Of a stretch of DNA of 64,000 nucleotides, positions 35,950-44,985 are shown one piece after another. The translations under genes were made by a program, and so were the position numbers. How positions within the stretch are numbered: position 1 is the stretch's first letter; each line of letters opens with the position of its first letter. The notes under the pieces were generated by a model that was not told the DNA's origin, did not search any database, and was given only the letters and a program-made list of their open reading frames with translations. Source of the DNA: Bacteroidota bacterium (GTDB lineage Bacteria > Bacteroidota > Bacteroidia > Chitinophagales > Chitinophagaceae); the NCBI GenBank assembly GCA_018267705.1, contig JAFDXX010000013.1, positions 55,932 through 119,931 of the forward strand, given 5' to 3'.

Positions 35950-36849
35950 ATGGAAAGAGGCAAAATTATTTATCTTATTAATCCTATATCAGGCACATCA
36001 AAAAAAGATAGCGTAAAAAAATTAATAGAAAGAGAATCAAAAGCACAACAAGTAGATTTTGAAATTTTATCAACCAATGCAAAAGGGAATTACGAAGAAT
36101 TAAAAGAACGAATTACAAAAGAAAACATTACAGATATTGTAATTGTTGGAGGAGATGGAACCGTAAACCAAGTGACTAACGCATTCAAAAATGAAAAAAT
36201 AAATTTTGGTATTATACCCGTTGGAAGTGGCAATGGACTTGCATTGGCAGCCGGCATTCCCAAAAAAACAGAAGCAGCATTGGCTATTATTTTTTCAGGA
36301 AAAGTAAAATATGTTGATGCATTTTATATTAACAACCATTACTCTTGCATGTTAAGCGGCGTTGGTTTTGATGCACAGGTAGCACACAATTTTGCCGCAA
36401 AAGAAAAAAGAGGATTATTCACCTACACACAACAAAGTCTTATTAATTTCTTCAAAGCACAACCTTATCAGTTTGAAATATTGTTAGATGGTTTTTCTTT
36501 TTTTACAGATGCGTTTGCTATAAGTATTGCCAACAGTAATCAATTCGGAAATAATGTAACCATTGCACCACATGCAAGCTTAAATGATGGCTTGTTAGAT
36601 ATTGTAATTGTACAAAAAATGAATAAAGCCAAATTGCCTTTTGCCTTATTAAAACAATTACGTGGTAATAATAAATTACAACAATTGTTTGATGATATTA
36701 CTAGTAAAAACATTATTTATTTTCAAACACCTTCTTTAACCATTCGTAATTTAAAATATGCACCCTTACATGTTGATGGAGAGCCAAGAGAAACCGAAAC
36801 AGAGCTTTCTGTTAAAATTGTAAGAAACTGTTTTAAACTATTTCAATAG
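35950..36849 (+). CDS. Diacylglycerol/sphingosine kinase family lipid kinase (YegS/BmrU-like)
   Basis: This 299-residue protein has the lipid kinase catalytic domain: N-terminal INPISGTSKKD, the nucleotide-binding VGGDGTVNQV and VGSGNGLALA. It probably phosphorylates a lipid such as diacylglycerol, sphingosine-like base or phosphatidylglycerol. The exact lipid is unknown. It is immediately downstream of a FabH-like gene and upstream of a phytase-like gene. Confidence 0.87.
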   Translation: MERGKIIYLINPISGTSKKDSVKKLIERESKAQQVDFEILSTNAKGNYEELKERITKENITDIVIVGGDGTVNQVTNAFKNEKINFGIIPVGSGNGLALAAGIPKKTEAALAIIFSGKVKYVDAFYINNHYSCMLSGVGFDAQVAHNFAAKEKRGLFTYTQQSLINFFKAQPYQFEILLDGFSFFTDAFAISIANSNQFGNNVTIAPHASLNDGLLDIVIVQKMNKAKLPFALLKQLRGNNKLQQLFDDITSKNIIYFQTPSLTIRNLKYAPLHVDGEPRETETELSVKIVRNCFKLFQ

Positions 36850-36884
36850 CCTTCTTTTTTATTTTTACCATATAATTAAATAGT

Positions 36885-38006
36885 ATGAACATAAAAAAAA
36901 CGACGTGGTTTATTTTATTAATAGTATTTCAAAATGCTTACACACAACCAATAAGCCAATTAAAATTTATTAGTGAATACACACTTCCTCATAACCTTCA
37001 ATATAAAAACACAACAGTTGGTGGCTTATCAGGTATTGATTATGATGCGAAGAAGAAAGTATATTATATGATTAGTGATGATAGAAGTGCCATTAATCCG
37101 GCAAGATTTTATACTGCAAAAATTCATTTTACACAAAAAGGAATTGACAGTGTAGAGTTTGTAAATGTAACAACGCTGTTACAAAAAAACGGCCAACCTT
37201 ATCCTAATAATTTACAAGATAAATTTCATGTTCCAGACCCCGAAGCGTTAAGATTTAATGTAGCCGCTAATCAATTTGTTTGGAGCAGCGAAGGCGAAAG
37301 AAAAATACGAGTTGCCGATACTATTCTTGAAAACCCTGCCGTAACAATTATTTCAAAAAGCGGAAAATATATTGACACATTTGCACTACCTAAAAACTTA
37401 TTAATGCAAGCCACAGAAAATGGCCCAAGAGTAAATGGTGTGTTTGAAGGGTTAACTTTTGCAAACAATTATAAAACCTTATACGTAAGTGTTGAAGAGC
37501 CTTTATACGAAGATGGCCCAAGAGCAGATGTGTACGATAATGATGCTTACATTCGTATTTTAAAATTCAATATATCAACTAAAAAATGTGTTGCACAATA
37601 TGCCTATAAGTTAGACCCTGTGGCACATCCCGCCATTCCTGAAAACGCCTATAAAGTAAATGGCATACCCGATATTCTATATATTGGTAATAATAAAATG
37701 CTGGTAATAGAACGTTCTTTTTCAACCGGAAATATGGCGTGCACCATTAAAGTTTTTGAAACAGATTTAACTCATGCATCAAATATTATTAATAATAAAG
37801 GAATGAAAACAGATAAAAATTTCACTCCCGCAACAAAAAAATTATTATTCAACTTTGATGATTTAGGAACTTATATTGATAATGTTGAAGGCGTAACTTT
37901 TGGACCAATATTGCCCAACGGGCATAAAACCTTACTGTTTGTTGTAGATAACAATTTTTCTGTATTAGAAAAAACACAATTCTTTTTGTTTGAAGTAATT
38001 CCTTAA
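36885..38006 (+). CDS. Secreted phytase-like/esterase-like protein
   Basis: This 373-residue protein has a signal peptide (MNIKKTTWFILLIVFQNAYTQ) and a phytase-like beta-propeller domain of the esterase-like family. Characteristic segments are GGLSGIDYDAKKKVYYMISDD, PDPEALRF, NGVFEGLTFANNYKTLYVSVEEPL and NMLVIERSF-like (NKMLVIERSFSTGN). Homologues are predicted to act on phosphate esters, but activity is unproven for most. It follows the lipid kinase by 35 nt. Confidence 0.82.
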   Translation: MNIKKTTWFILLIVFQNAYTQPISQLKFISEYTLPHNLQYKNTTVGGLSGIDYDAKKKVYYMISDDRSAINPARFYTAKIHFTQKGIDSVEFVNVTTLLQKNGQPYPNNLQDKFHVPDPEALRFNVAANQFVWSSEGERKIRVADTILENPAVTIISKSGKYIDTFALPKNLLMQATENGPRVNGVFEGLTFANNYKTLYVSVEEPLYEDGPRADVYDNDAYIRILKFNISTKKCVAQYAYKLDPVAHPAIPENAYKVNGIPDILYIGNNKMLVIERSFSTGNMACTIKVFETDLTHASNIINNKGMKTDKNFTPATKKLLFNFDDLGTYIDNVEGVTFGPILPNGHKTLLFVVDNNFSVLEKTQFFLFEVIP

Positions 38007-38106
38007 AAAACAATTTATACAATTAATTTATTTAAACGTAATAAATTTGAAATAGTTACAACTACACTGTTTTGATAAACGGTTGTAAGTGTTGTAAACT
38101 AACTCT

Positions 38107-38114
38107 TATCTTCA
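38107..38114 (+). promoter_or_regulatory. -7 box of the DUF4836 gene
   Basis: TATCTTCA, a variant of TAnnTTTG, with a TTG about 21 nt upstream, ends 20 nt before the ATG. Confidence 0.4.
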
Positions 38115-38134
38115 CATGCATAAAAAATTGAATA

Positions 38135-39790
38135 ATGAAAAATTTTCTAAAATTATTTTTGGTGTTATTAACAGGAGCAATTTTTTTTAGCTCATGCTCT
38201 AACACTATAAAAGAGGCAAGGTTTATTCCTAAAGATGCAACATTTGTTTTAGTGGCACAACCCGCATCACTTAATGATAAATTAACAAAAGCGAATATAA
38301 GTTTAGACACATTATATAAAGAATTTTCAGAAAAAGATTCATCATTTAATTTAAAGTTTGAAGAGTTGAAAAATTGTGGCGTAAACTGGTTAGGCAATAT
38401 GTTTGTGTATATGCATACTAAAAGCGGAGCCAACAATAGTCAAACTTTTTATATAAACACATTGGTAAATATTAACGACTCTTCAAAAATTGTAGCATTT
38501 ATTAAAAAACATAATAGTAAAAACGTCAACGAAATTAAAAGCACTAAAGATTTTTCTTATTTAAAAGTAAGTGACGAAATAATTATTTCATGGTCAAACA
38601 AATATGCAATAATAACGGCAGCACATACAACTTTTCAAACTCCAAAATTTCCTTCTGATAGTATTAGTAAAGTACAATTTATACCAACCGATAATAAAAA
38701 CACTACTGATGATTTATTGCAACAAGTAACAGCTTACTACACACAAAAAGAAGAAGAGAGTGTAGCATCAGTTAAGCAGTTTACAGATATGTTTAAAGAA
38801 AAAGCCGATGCTTATACATATAGTAGTACCAATGGTTTTTTAAACTCATTAAATAACTTACCTTATTTACAATTACCCAAATTGCAAGAGTTGTTGAGAG
38901 ATAATTATTCAACATCAGCTATAAATTTTGCAGATGGACAAATTGAAGTAAAAGGAAATTCATATACCAATGCATCATTAAGTGCATTGTTTAAAAAATA
39001 TCCCGGCACTTCTATCAATACTTCATATATACAAAATTATCCATCTAATAATATAAATGGTTTTATGTTGTTTGCATTTAATCCGCAAATATTTACAGGG
39101 TTATTAAAAGAATTAGGAGTAGAACCTATTGCAGATTCTTATTTAGATAAAAGCGGATTTACAACTGCCGATATTTTTAAATGTTTTAAAGGAGATATTG
39201 CACTTACGGTTTCTGACGTAAATTTTTCTGACTCTTTAGTGAACGGGAAAAAAGCACCGCTTGCTAAAATGTTGATAGACGCTAACGTTGGAGATAAAGT
39301 AAGCCTTGATAAAATAATGAGCAAAGCAGTTGAAAGCGGCTTTATAATAAAAACAGGAAACACATATACGGGCGGAGATTTGGTAAAAAGTATGGGTATA
39401 ACTGTGCAAATAGATGATAAACATTTTATTGTGGCAACAGATTCTTTATTATATAATACCTATATAGCTCAAACGGCAAAATCAAATATTAGTAATGATG
39501 TGTTAGAAAAAATAAAAGGAAAAAGCTCTGCCATATATGTAAATATTGAAAGCATTGCAGAAGCATCTAAGAATAAAAATTTTAAAAATATTTTTAAAGA
39601 TGCAATTGTTACCGGAAATAATTTTGATGGCAGCAAGTTTCATACAGAAGCCATTCTTAGAATGAAAGATGATAAGCAAAACAGTTTGGCAGTATTAATG
39701 AAATTAATGCCTGAGTTTGCTAATACTGCTCGCAAAAAAAATATTACGGCAGATGATATTAAAGGCCTTTCATTTCTTAAATTTTTATAA
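38135..39790 (+). CDS. DUF4836 family lipoprotein
   Basis: This is a 551-residue envelope lipoprotein (lipobox FFSSC). The mature protein opens RFIPKDATFVLVAQPASLNDKL, typical of DUF4836, with repeated FADGQIEVKGNSYTN and DIALTVSDVNFSD-like (GDIALTVSDVNF) modules. DUF4836 proteins are widespread in Bacteroidota; their function is unknown. No catalytic site was recognised. It is monocistronic and ends with a terminator. Confidence 0.8.
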   Translation: MKNFLKLFLVLLTGAIFFSSCSNTIKEARFIPKDATFVLVAQPASLNDKLTKANISLDTLYKEFSEKDSSFNLKFEELKNCGVNWLGNMFVYMHTKSGANNSQTFYINTLVNINDSSKIVAFIKKHNSKNVNEIKSTKDFSYLKVSDEIIISWSNKYAIITAAHTTFQTPKFPSDSISKVQFIPTDNKNTTDDLLQQVTAYYTQKEEESVASVKQFTDMFKEKADAYTYSSTNGFLNSLNNLPYLQLPKLQELLRDNYSTSAINFADGQIEVKGNSYTNASLSALFKKYPGTSINTSYIQNYPSNNINGFMLFAFNPQIFTGLLKELGVEPIADSYLDKSGFTTADIFKCFKGDIALTVSDVNFSDSLVNGKKAPLAKMLIDANVGDKVSLDKIMSKAVESGFIIKTGNTYTGGDLVKSMGITVQIDDKHFIVATDSLLYNTYIAQTAKSNISNDVLEKIKGKSSAIYVNIESIAEASKNKNFKNIFKDAIVTGNNFDGSKFHTEAILRMKDDKQNSLAVLMKLMPEFANTARKKNITADDIKGLSFLKFL

Positions 39791-39809
39791 CATCTAATAA
39801 CAATCATCA

Positions 39810-39835
39810 ATAAGGGCTGCGTATGCAGCCTTTAT
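39810..39835 (+). terminator. Intrinsic terminator after the DUF4836 gene
   Basis: Stem GGCTGC, loop GTAT, stem GCAGCC, with A-rich and T-rich flanks. Confidence 0.75.
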
Positions 39836-39851
39836 TGTATATTCATGCGGT

Positions 39852-40499
39852 ATGCAATTAGTATTAAAAAACATTATTCCTATTCCATTAAAAGAAAAAT
39901 TAATACAACGCTCTTCAGATGTATGGAATCAATCATTAACATTCAACCCAAAAGAATGGATAAAAATTAATGCACCCAGCGGAACAGGTAAAACAACTTT
40001 CATTCATATTTTATATAAACTACGTAACGATTATGAGGGAATTGTACGATATAATGATAGTGATATAAAACAAATTGATGCCACTAAAATAGCGTTGTAC
40101 CGACAACAAAACATTAGCATTGTTTTTCAAGATTTAAAATTGTTTCCAAACATTACTGCTAAAGAAAATATTGAATTAAACAGAGTAATGCAAACACCTT
40201 TTTACAATGAAGATAAAATTAATGAAATGGCTGAAACATTAGGTGTAGCAAGTGTTTTAAATCAAAAAGCAGGCTTGTGCAGTTATGGCGAGCAACAACG
40301 TATTGCCATAATACGTGCATTAATGCAGCCTTTTAATTGGTTGTTAATGGATGAACCTTTTAGCCATTTAGATAAAGCAAATATTACCAAAGCCGCAACA
40401 TTAATTGCAGAAGAATGTAAAAAAAGAAATGCAGGATTTATTTTAACCGATTTAGATGAAGATGAACATTTTGATTACAGCAATAAATTTTTATTATAA
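39852..40499 (+). CDS. ABC transporter ATP-binding protein with divergent signature
   Basis: This is a 215-residue ATPase of the MacB/LolD type. Walker A is APSGTGKTTF and Walker B LLMDEPFSHLD. The signature motif is degenerate, CSYGEQQRIAIIRAL in place of LSGGQ, and the switch region reads ILTDLDEDEH where a His (VTHD-like) is normally found. It pairs with the permease 27 nt downstream. Export of lipoproteins or peptides, or a mechanotransmission role, are possible; the substrate is unknown. Confidence 0.85.
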   Translation: MQLVLKNIIPIPLKEKLIQRSSDVWNQSLTFNPKEWIKINAPSGTGKTTFIHILYKLRNDYEGIVRYNDSDIKQIDATKIALYRQQNISIVFQDLKLFPNITAKENIELNRVMQTPFYNEDKINEMAETLGVASVLNQKAGLCSYGEQQRIAIIRALMQPFNWLLMDEPFSHLDKANITKAATLIAEECKKRNAGFILTDLDEDEHFDYSNKFLL

Positions 40500-40526
40500 A
40501 ATATAGATGCTGAAAACCAAACAGGC

Positions 40527-41711
40527 ATGAATAAATTATTAAAAAAATTAATAAAAGCAGCAAGCGGCAGAACAAGATTTGTAATGGCCATAATAGGATT
40601 ATCCGTTGCATTAATTTTAATTTTTGCTGCGGTACAAATTCAAGCAAATTATAATGAACTGTTGAATGGAAAAACTAATCAAGATAGTGTTGCTAATTTT
40701 TTAGTGTTAAATAAAATTTTAAATACAGAAACATACGGGCATGCTTCTTTATCTGATAGTGAGATTAGTAAATTAAAACAACAACCGTTTGTTGATGATG
40801 TTGGCATACTTACACCTGGCAGATATAAAGCTTCTATAGAAAGTTATAGCGACAGATTTCCCTTTAGCACAGATATTTCTTTTGAAGCAGTGCCTTCGCA
40901 ATTTATTGATGTAAATACTAAAGAATGGAATTGGAATGAAAGCAGCAACTTTATTCCCATGATTGCACCCAATATGTTTTTAGATTTTTATAATTTTCAA
41001 TTTTCTTTCTCACAAAATCTCCCGCAACTAACACAAGATGTTGTAAAAATGATTGTGTTTAAAGTAAACATTCAAACACTTAATGGAAAAATAAGTTTTA
41101 ACGGAAGAATTGTTGGCTTTAGTGATAGAATAACTTCTTTATTAGTACCACAAAATTTTATGGATTGGGCAAACAACCATTATGGCAATACACAAAAAAC
41201 ACAACAACCATCAAGAGTAATAATAAAAACCAAAGACCCCGGAAACCCTTTACTGGTAAAATATTTAAAAGAAAATAATTTAACTACTGATGCGGATAAA
41301 ACACGGTTTAGTAAGTATAGACAAATTGTAAACGTAGTGGTAAATATTAGTGGCGGAGCAGGTGCTGTAATGTTAGTTTTTGCTTTATTAATATTTACAT
41401 TATTTATTCAATTAACCATTGCATCGTGCAAAACAGAAATTGAATTATTAATTACATTAGGTGCATCACCCAAACAATTGCAAAGTTTTTTATTGAAACA
41501 GTTTTATCCTTCTAACATTATAATTATAATTGTTGCATTGGTTATAATAAGTGTATTTCAATTTTTTGCACATGGGTTTTTGCAAAAGCAAAATATATTT
41601 ATAAATCAATTTATTTCTGTGGCAACCATTGCTGTTGCAGTAATAATGGCAGTAATTTTATTTTTAACCAACTACTTTACTATAAAAAAATATGTTACTG
41701 CAAAACAATAA
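40527..41711 (+). CDS. ABC transporter permease of the FtsX/MacB family
   Basis: This 394-residue membrane protein has a first helix at about 19-38 (FVMAIIGLSVALILIFAAVQ), a large periplasmic domain of about 225 residues and three C-terminal helices (about 275-300, 330-350 and 358-385). This is the FtsX/MacB topology. It is the partner of the ATPase upstream. The MacB-type core suggests outward handling of envelope substrates; nothing identifies the cargo. Confidence 0.85.
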   Translation: MNKLLKKLIKAASGRTRFVMAIIGLSVALILIFAAVQIQANYNELLNGKTNQDSVANFLVLNKILNTETYGHASLSDSEISKLKQQPFVDDVGILTPGRYKASIESYSDRFPFSTDISFEAVPSQFIDVNTKEWNWNESSNFIPMIAPNMFLDFYNFQFSFSQNLPQLTQDVVKMIVFKVNIQTLNGKISFNGRIVGFSDRITSLLVPQNFMDWANNHYGNTQKTQQPSRVIIKTKDPGNPLLVKYLKENNLTTDADKTRFSKYRQIVNVVVNISGGAGAVMLVFALLIFTLFIQLTIASCKTEIELLITLGASPKQLQSFLLKQFYPSNIIIIIVALVIISVFQFFAHGFLQKQNIFINQFISVATIAVAVIMAVILFLTNYFTIKKYVTAKQ

Positions 41712-41835
41712 ATACGTTGTTATTTTTTATAAAATGAAATGAAGTAGTAACCCAAAGTTGTATTAATATTAAAGTTTATTTTACGCAATAAACTATACAC
41801 TTTCTGGCTCTGTATTATAATTTACTAAAGAATAT

Positions 41836-42744
41836 TTATTTTGTTAAGCTTACAGCAATTTTACTTGCTATTTCTGCATTATGTTTTATTAATGCAATGT
41901 TTGCTTCTAAGCTTTCGCCGTGTGTATGTGTGGCAATATGTTCTAATAAAAAGGGAGTTACGTTTTTTCCTTTAATGTTTTTTTCTTTTGCGGCTTCTAA
42001 TGCTTGCTGAATATATTTTTCAATAATATCGTTGGCCACTTCGTATTGTTTGGGCAATGGATTGGCAATAAGTACACTTCCGTTTAAACCGAGTGCCCAT
42101 TTGGCTTTTAATAATTCTGCAATTTCAGATATAGTATCTATTCTTAATGGAGATGTAAATCCGCTTTTGCTTGAATAAAAACTTGGAAATTCATCTTGAC
42201 CAATGGTTATTACCGGAATGCCTTTTGTTTCAATATACTCTAAGGTTAAACCAATATCTAAAATACTTTTTACGCCGGCACTTATAATTGCTACGTTGGT
42301 GTTTTCCATTTCAGTTAAATCTGCCGAAATATCCATTGTGTTTTCTGCATTTCTGTGTACGCCGCCAATACCACCTGTTGCAAAAATTTTAATACCTGCC
42401 ATTGCTGCTATACGCATGGTTGCAGCAACTGTTGTGGCTCCGTATATTTTTTGAGATACTACATAGGGCATATCTCGTAAACTAACTTTCCAAACATTTT
42501 TTTCTTTACCAAATATTTCTATTTCTTGATTGGATAAACCCACACAACATTTGCCGTTTATAATAGCAATAGTTGCAGGAACGGCTCCATTATTTTTTAC
42601 TGTTTGCTCAACTGCTAATGCCGTTTCTACGTTTTTTGGATAGGGCATTCCATGAGAAATGATAGTGCTTTCTAAGGCAACAATGGGTAGATTATTGTTG
42701 AGTGCATTTGCAACTTCGGGAGATATTTTTAAAAATGAATTCAT
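41836..42744 (-). CDS. psuG: Pseudouridine-5'-phosphate glycosidase
   Basis: PsuG splits pseudouridine 5'-phosphate to uracil and ribose 5-phosphate. The family motifs are ALESTIISHGMPYPKN, GATTVAATMRIAAMAGIKIFATGGIGGVHR and ADLTEMENTNVAIISAGVKSILD. Length 302 aa is normal. It is 78 nt downstream of psuK on the same strand, so the two form the pseudouridine degradation pair. Cytoplasmic. Confidence 0.94.
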   Translation of the reverse strand: MNSFLKISPEVANALNNNLPIVALESTIISHGMPYPKNVETALAVEQTVKNNGAVPATIAIINGKCCVGLSNQEIEIFGKEKNVWKVSLRDMPYVVSQKIYGATTVAATMRIAAMAGIKIFATGGIGGVHRNAENTMDISADLTEMENTNVAIISAGVKSILDIGLTLEYIETKGIPVITIGQDEFPSFYSSKSGFTSPLRIDTISEIAELLKAKWALGLNGSVLIANPLPKQYEVANDIIEKYIQQALEAAKEKNIKGKNVTPFLLEHIATHTHGESLEANIALIKHNAEIASKIAVSLTK

Positions 42745-42822
42745 GGTTGAATATTGTTATAAGTGTACAAGTGTGCGACGCAACAAATGTTTAATAGCAT
42801 ATAAAAAACTGATAAACAAAAA

Positions 42823-43752
42823 TTAATCTTTATAATATTTACTTACTGCTGCTAATAATTTTTCTTGTGTAATATGTGTGGCAATGGCTCCATTTACTTG
42901 TAAAATTTCTGCACTTAATGTATGGGCAATTTTTAAACATTCTTCATCTGATTTGCCGAGATATTGTGCCAACATAAAACCGCTTAAACTTCCATCTCCG
43001 GCTCCGGTAACATCTTTAATAAAAGGTACTTCGGGTGCTTGTAATATGTAATTTTTTTCTTTTGTAAAAAGAATTGAACCTTGCTTGCCTTTGTGTAACC
43101 AAACTTTTTGCACGCCTCTGCTTAATAGTTCATTGGCTTGCTCTTGAATAGTTGTTGCATTGTTGCTGCACATGGCGGGTAGCTCATCTTCATTAGGTGT
43201 TACCATATAAACGCCTTGCAAATTCATTTGTGCAAATTTTTGTGCAGGTGGAACCGAAACGGGTTCTATTATAAACGGAATATTTTTTCTATGACAGAAT
43301 AATGCTAACCATGCAATGGTGTTGGGATGAATGTTGGCATCTGCAATTATTGCAAATGCGGTGGTTAATAAATTTTCATGCTGTTCTAAATGTTGCGGTG
43401 TGATTGCTTCTAAAGAGGTGTTAGTAAGCAAAGCAGTAAATAAAGATTTATCTGTATTTAAAATTCCTGTATATTTTCCGGTTAAAGTATTGCCGGTAAT
43501 AGCTGCATCTAACTGTATGTTGGCATAATCGCAAATGGTTTTAAGCCAATCTCCTTCGCCATCATTTCCAAAAACAGAAATTAATTGAATGGGTACGCCT
43601 AACAATGCCATTTGGTGTGCAATATTTCGGGCAACGCCGCCTGCACTGCGGTGTACGGTTGCATCAATTGTTGTTGCTAAAATTATGGGTTGGCGGGTAC
43701 TATATAATTCATCAACCAATGCTGCACCAATACAAATAACTGGTTTGTTCAT
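42823..43752 (-). CDS. psuK: PfkB family kinase, probable pseudouridine kinase
   Basis: This is a ribokinase-fold sugar kinase, 309 aa. The N-terminal PfkB region has GGVARNIAHQMALLG and the C-terminal site DVTGAGDGSLSGF, which holds the anion hole and catalytic Asp. Adjacency to psuG makes pseudouridine (to pseudouridine 5'-phosphate) the likely substrate. A -7 box TACCTTTG ends 5 nt before the ATG, so the transcript starts at or just before the ATG. Confidence 0.87.
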   Translation of the reverse strand: MNKPVICIGAALVDELYSTRQPIILATTIDATVHRSAGGVARNIAHQMALLGVPIQLISVFGNDGEGDWLKTICDYANIQLDAAITGNTLTGKYTGILNTDKSLFTALLTNTSLEAITPQHLEQHENLLTTAFAIIADANIHPNTIAWLALFCHRKNIPFIIEPVSVPPAQKFAQMNLQGVYMVTPNEDELPAMCSNNATTIQEQANELLSRGVQKVWLHKGKQGSILFTKEKNYILQAPEVPFIKDVTGAGDGSLSGFMLAQYLGKSDEECLKIAHTLSAEILQVNGAIATHITQEKLLAAVSKYYKD

Positions 43753-43757
43753 GGGTG

Positions 43758-43765
43758 CAAAGGTA
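43758..43765 (-). promoter_or_regulatory. -7 box abutting psuK
   Basis: TACCTTTG on the minus strand is a full consensus match and ends 5 nt before the psuK ATG. Confidence 0.55.
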
Positions 43766-43789
43766 AAAATATCTGTATATGGTATGAAA

Positions 43790-43826
43790 TAAAAAGCTGC
43801 TTCATTTTAATTATGAAGCAGCTTTT
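43790..43826 (-). terminator. Intrinsic terminator after manC
   Basis: A 14-bp perfect stem (AAAAGCTGCTTCAT / ATGAAGCAGCTTTT) with a 7-nt loop; flanks are A-rich and T-rich, so it can work in both directions. Confidence 0.85.
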
Positions 43827-43839
43827 AAGTATTATTTTT

Positions 43840-44922
43840 TTATAAATATTTTTCGCCTTTTTGTTTTTTTACTTCGGCAACATATTCTTTAATAGCTTGT
43901 TCTTTTTCTTTTTTACAAATCATTAATACATCTTTAGTATCAACAACTATAAAATCTTCTAAGCCTTGCAATAAAAGTAGTTTATCGGCGGGGGCACTAA
44001 TCATACATTCTTTAGCATCAATAATTATTACATTTTCTGTTGCTAATGCATTGCCCATGGCGTCTTTTTCTAAATTATCGTAAGCACTGTTCCATGTTCC
44101 TAAATCGCTCCATCCAAAAGAAGAAGGAATTACATATACATTTTTTGCTTTTTCCATTATGGCAAAATCTATTGAAACGTTGGTGCATAAAGGATAAATG
44201 CGTTCAATAGCTTCTTTTTCGCCTGTGGTATTAAAGTTGTTTTTTTCTCCATCAAATAATTCAAACATTTCAGGTTGATATTGTTCAAAAGCATCAACAA
44301 CATCTTTTGCTTTCCAAACAAATATGCCGGCGTTCCATAAAAAATCTCCACTAGCTAAAAAAGATTTTGCAATTTCTAAGTTGGGTTTTTCTGTGAATGT
44401 TTTTACTTTATATATATTTTCTTCTTTAGCATTGGTATCATACTGAATATAACCGTAACCTGTGTTGGGATGTGTAGGTTGTATGCCTAATGTGATGAAT
44501 GAAGCATTTTTGGCAACAAAATTTAATGCTGTAGTAGCAATTTTTTTAAATCCTTCTCCATCTAAAATCATGTGATCGCTGGGGGCAACTACTAATGCTG
44601 CTTCAGGATCTTTTTGTAATAATTTAAAAGCAATGTATGCAACACAAGGTGCGGTATTTTTTCGGCTTGGTTCTGCAATAATATTTTCTTTAGGTATGGA
44701 AGGAAGTTGTTGTGCTACAATATCTTTATATTCTTCTGAGGTTACCACATATATATTTTCAACGGGCATGAAAGAAGCATAACGCTCAAACGTCCATTGT
44801 ATAAGTGTTTTACCTGTATTTAAAATATCTAAAAATTGTTTAGGAAATCCGGTACGGCTTTTAGGCCAAAATCTGCTGCCTATACCGCCAGCCATAATAG
44901 CTACATAGTGATGTTGGTTCAT
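43840..44922 (-). CDS. manC: Mannose-1-phosphate guanylyltransferase
   Basis: This enzyme makes GDP-mannose from mannose 1-phosphate and GTP for polysaccharides. The N-terminal pyrophosphorylase motif is GGIGSRFWPKSR, and FTEKPNLEIAKSFLASGDFLWNAGIFVWKA is the family core. Length 360 aa is that of a single-domain GMP enzyme, without the phosphomannose isomerase extension. It is next to a Kdo sugar isomerase. Confidence 0.93.
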   Translation of the reverse strand: MNQHHYVAIMAGGIGSRFWPKSRTGFPKQFLDILNTGKTLIQWTFERYASFMPVENIYVVTSEEYKDIVAQQLPSIPKENIIAEPSRKNTAPCVAYIAFKLLQKDPEAALVVAPSDHMILDGEGFKKIATTALNFVAKNASFITLGIQPTHPNTGYGYIQYDTNAKEENIYKVKTFTEKPNLEIAKSFLASGDFLWNAGIFVWKAKDVVDAFEQYQPEMFELFDGEKNNFNTTGEKEAIERIYPLCTNVSIDFAIMEKAKNVYVIPSSFGWSDLGTWNSAYDNLEKDAMGNALATENVIIIDAKECMISAPADKLLLLQGLEDFIVVDTKDVLMICKKEKEQAIKEYVAEVKKQKGEKYL

Positions 44923-44945
44923 TTTTATTTGGTTAAATATTTTTT

Positions 44946-44953
44946 CAAATATA
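44946..44953 (-). promoter_or_regulatory. -7 box of manC
   Basis: TATATTTG on the minus strand, a full match, 23 nt before the ATG. Confidence 0.5.
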
Positions 44954-44985
44954 GATTAAGCTCTGTACAGATAGTAAATTGTTTA

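Noticed and set aside
41705..41731. Weak hairpin after the ABC permease
   Set aside because: Stem of only five A/T-rich pairs.
42745..42822. TGCGACGCA palindrome in the psuK-psuG gap
   Set aside because: Short dyad only; no partner site in the window to support an operator.
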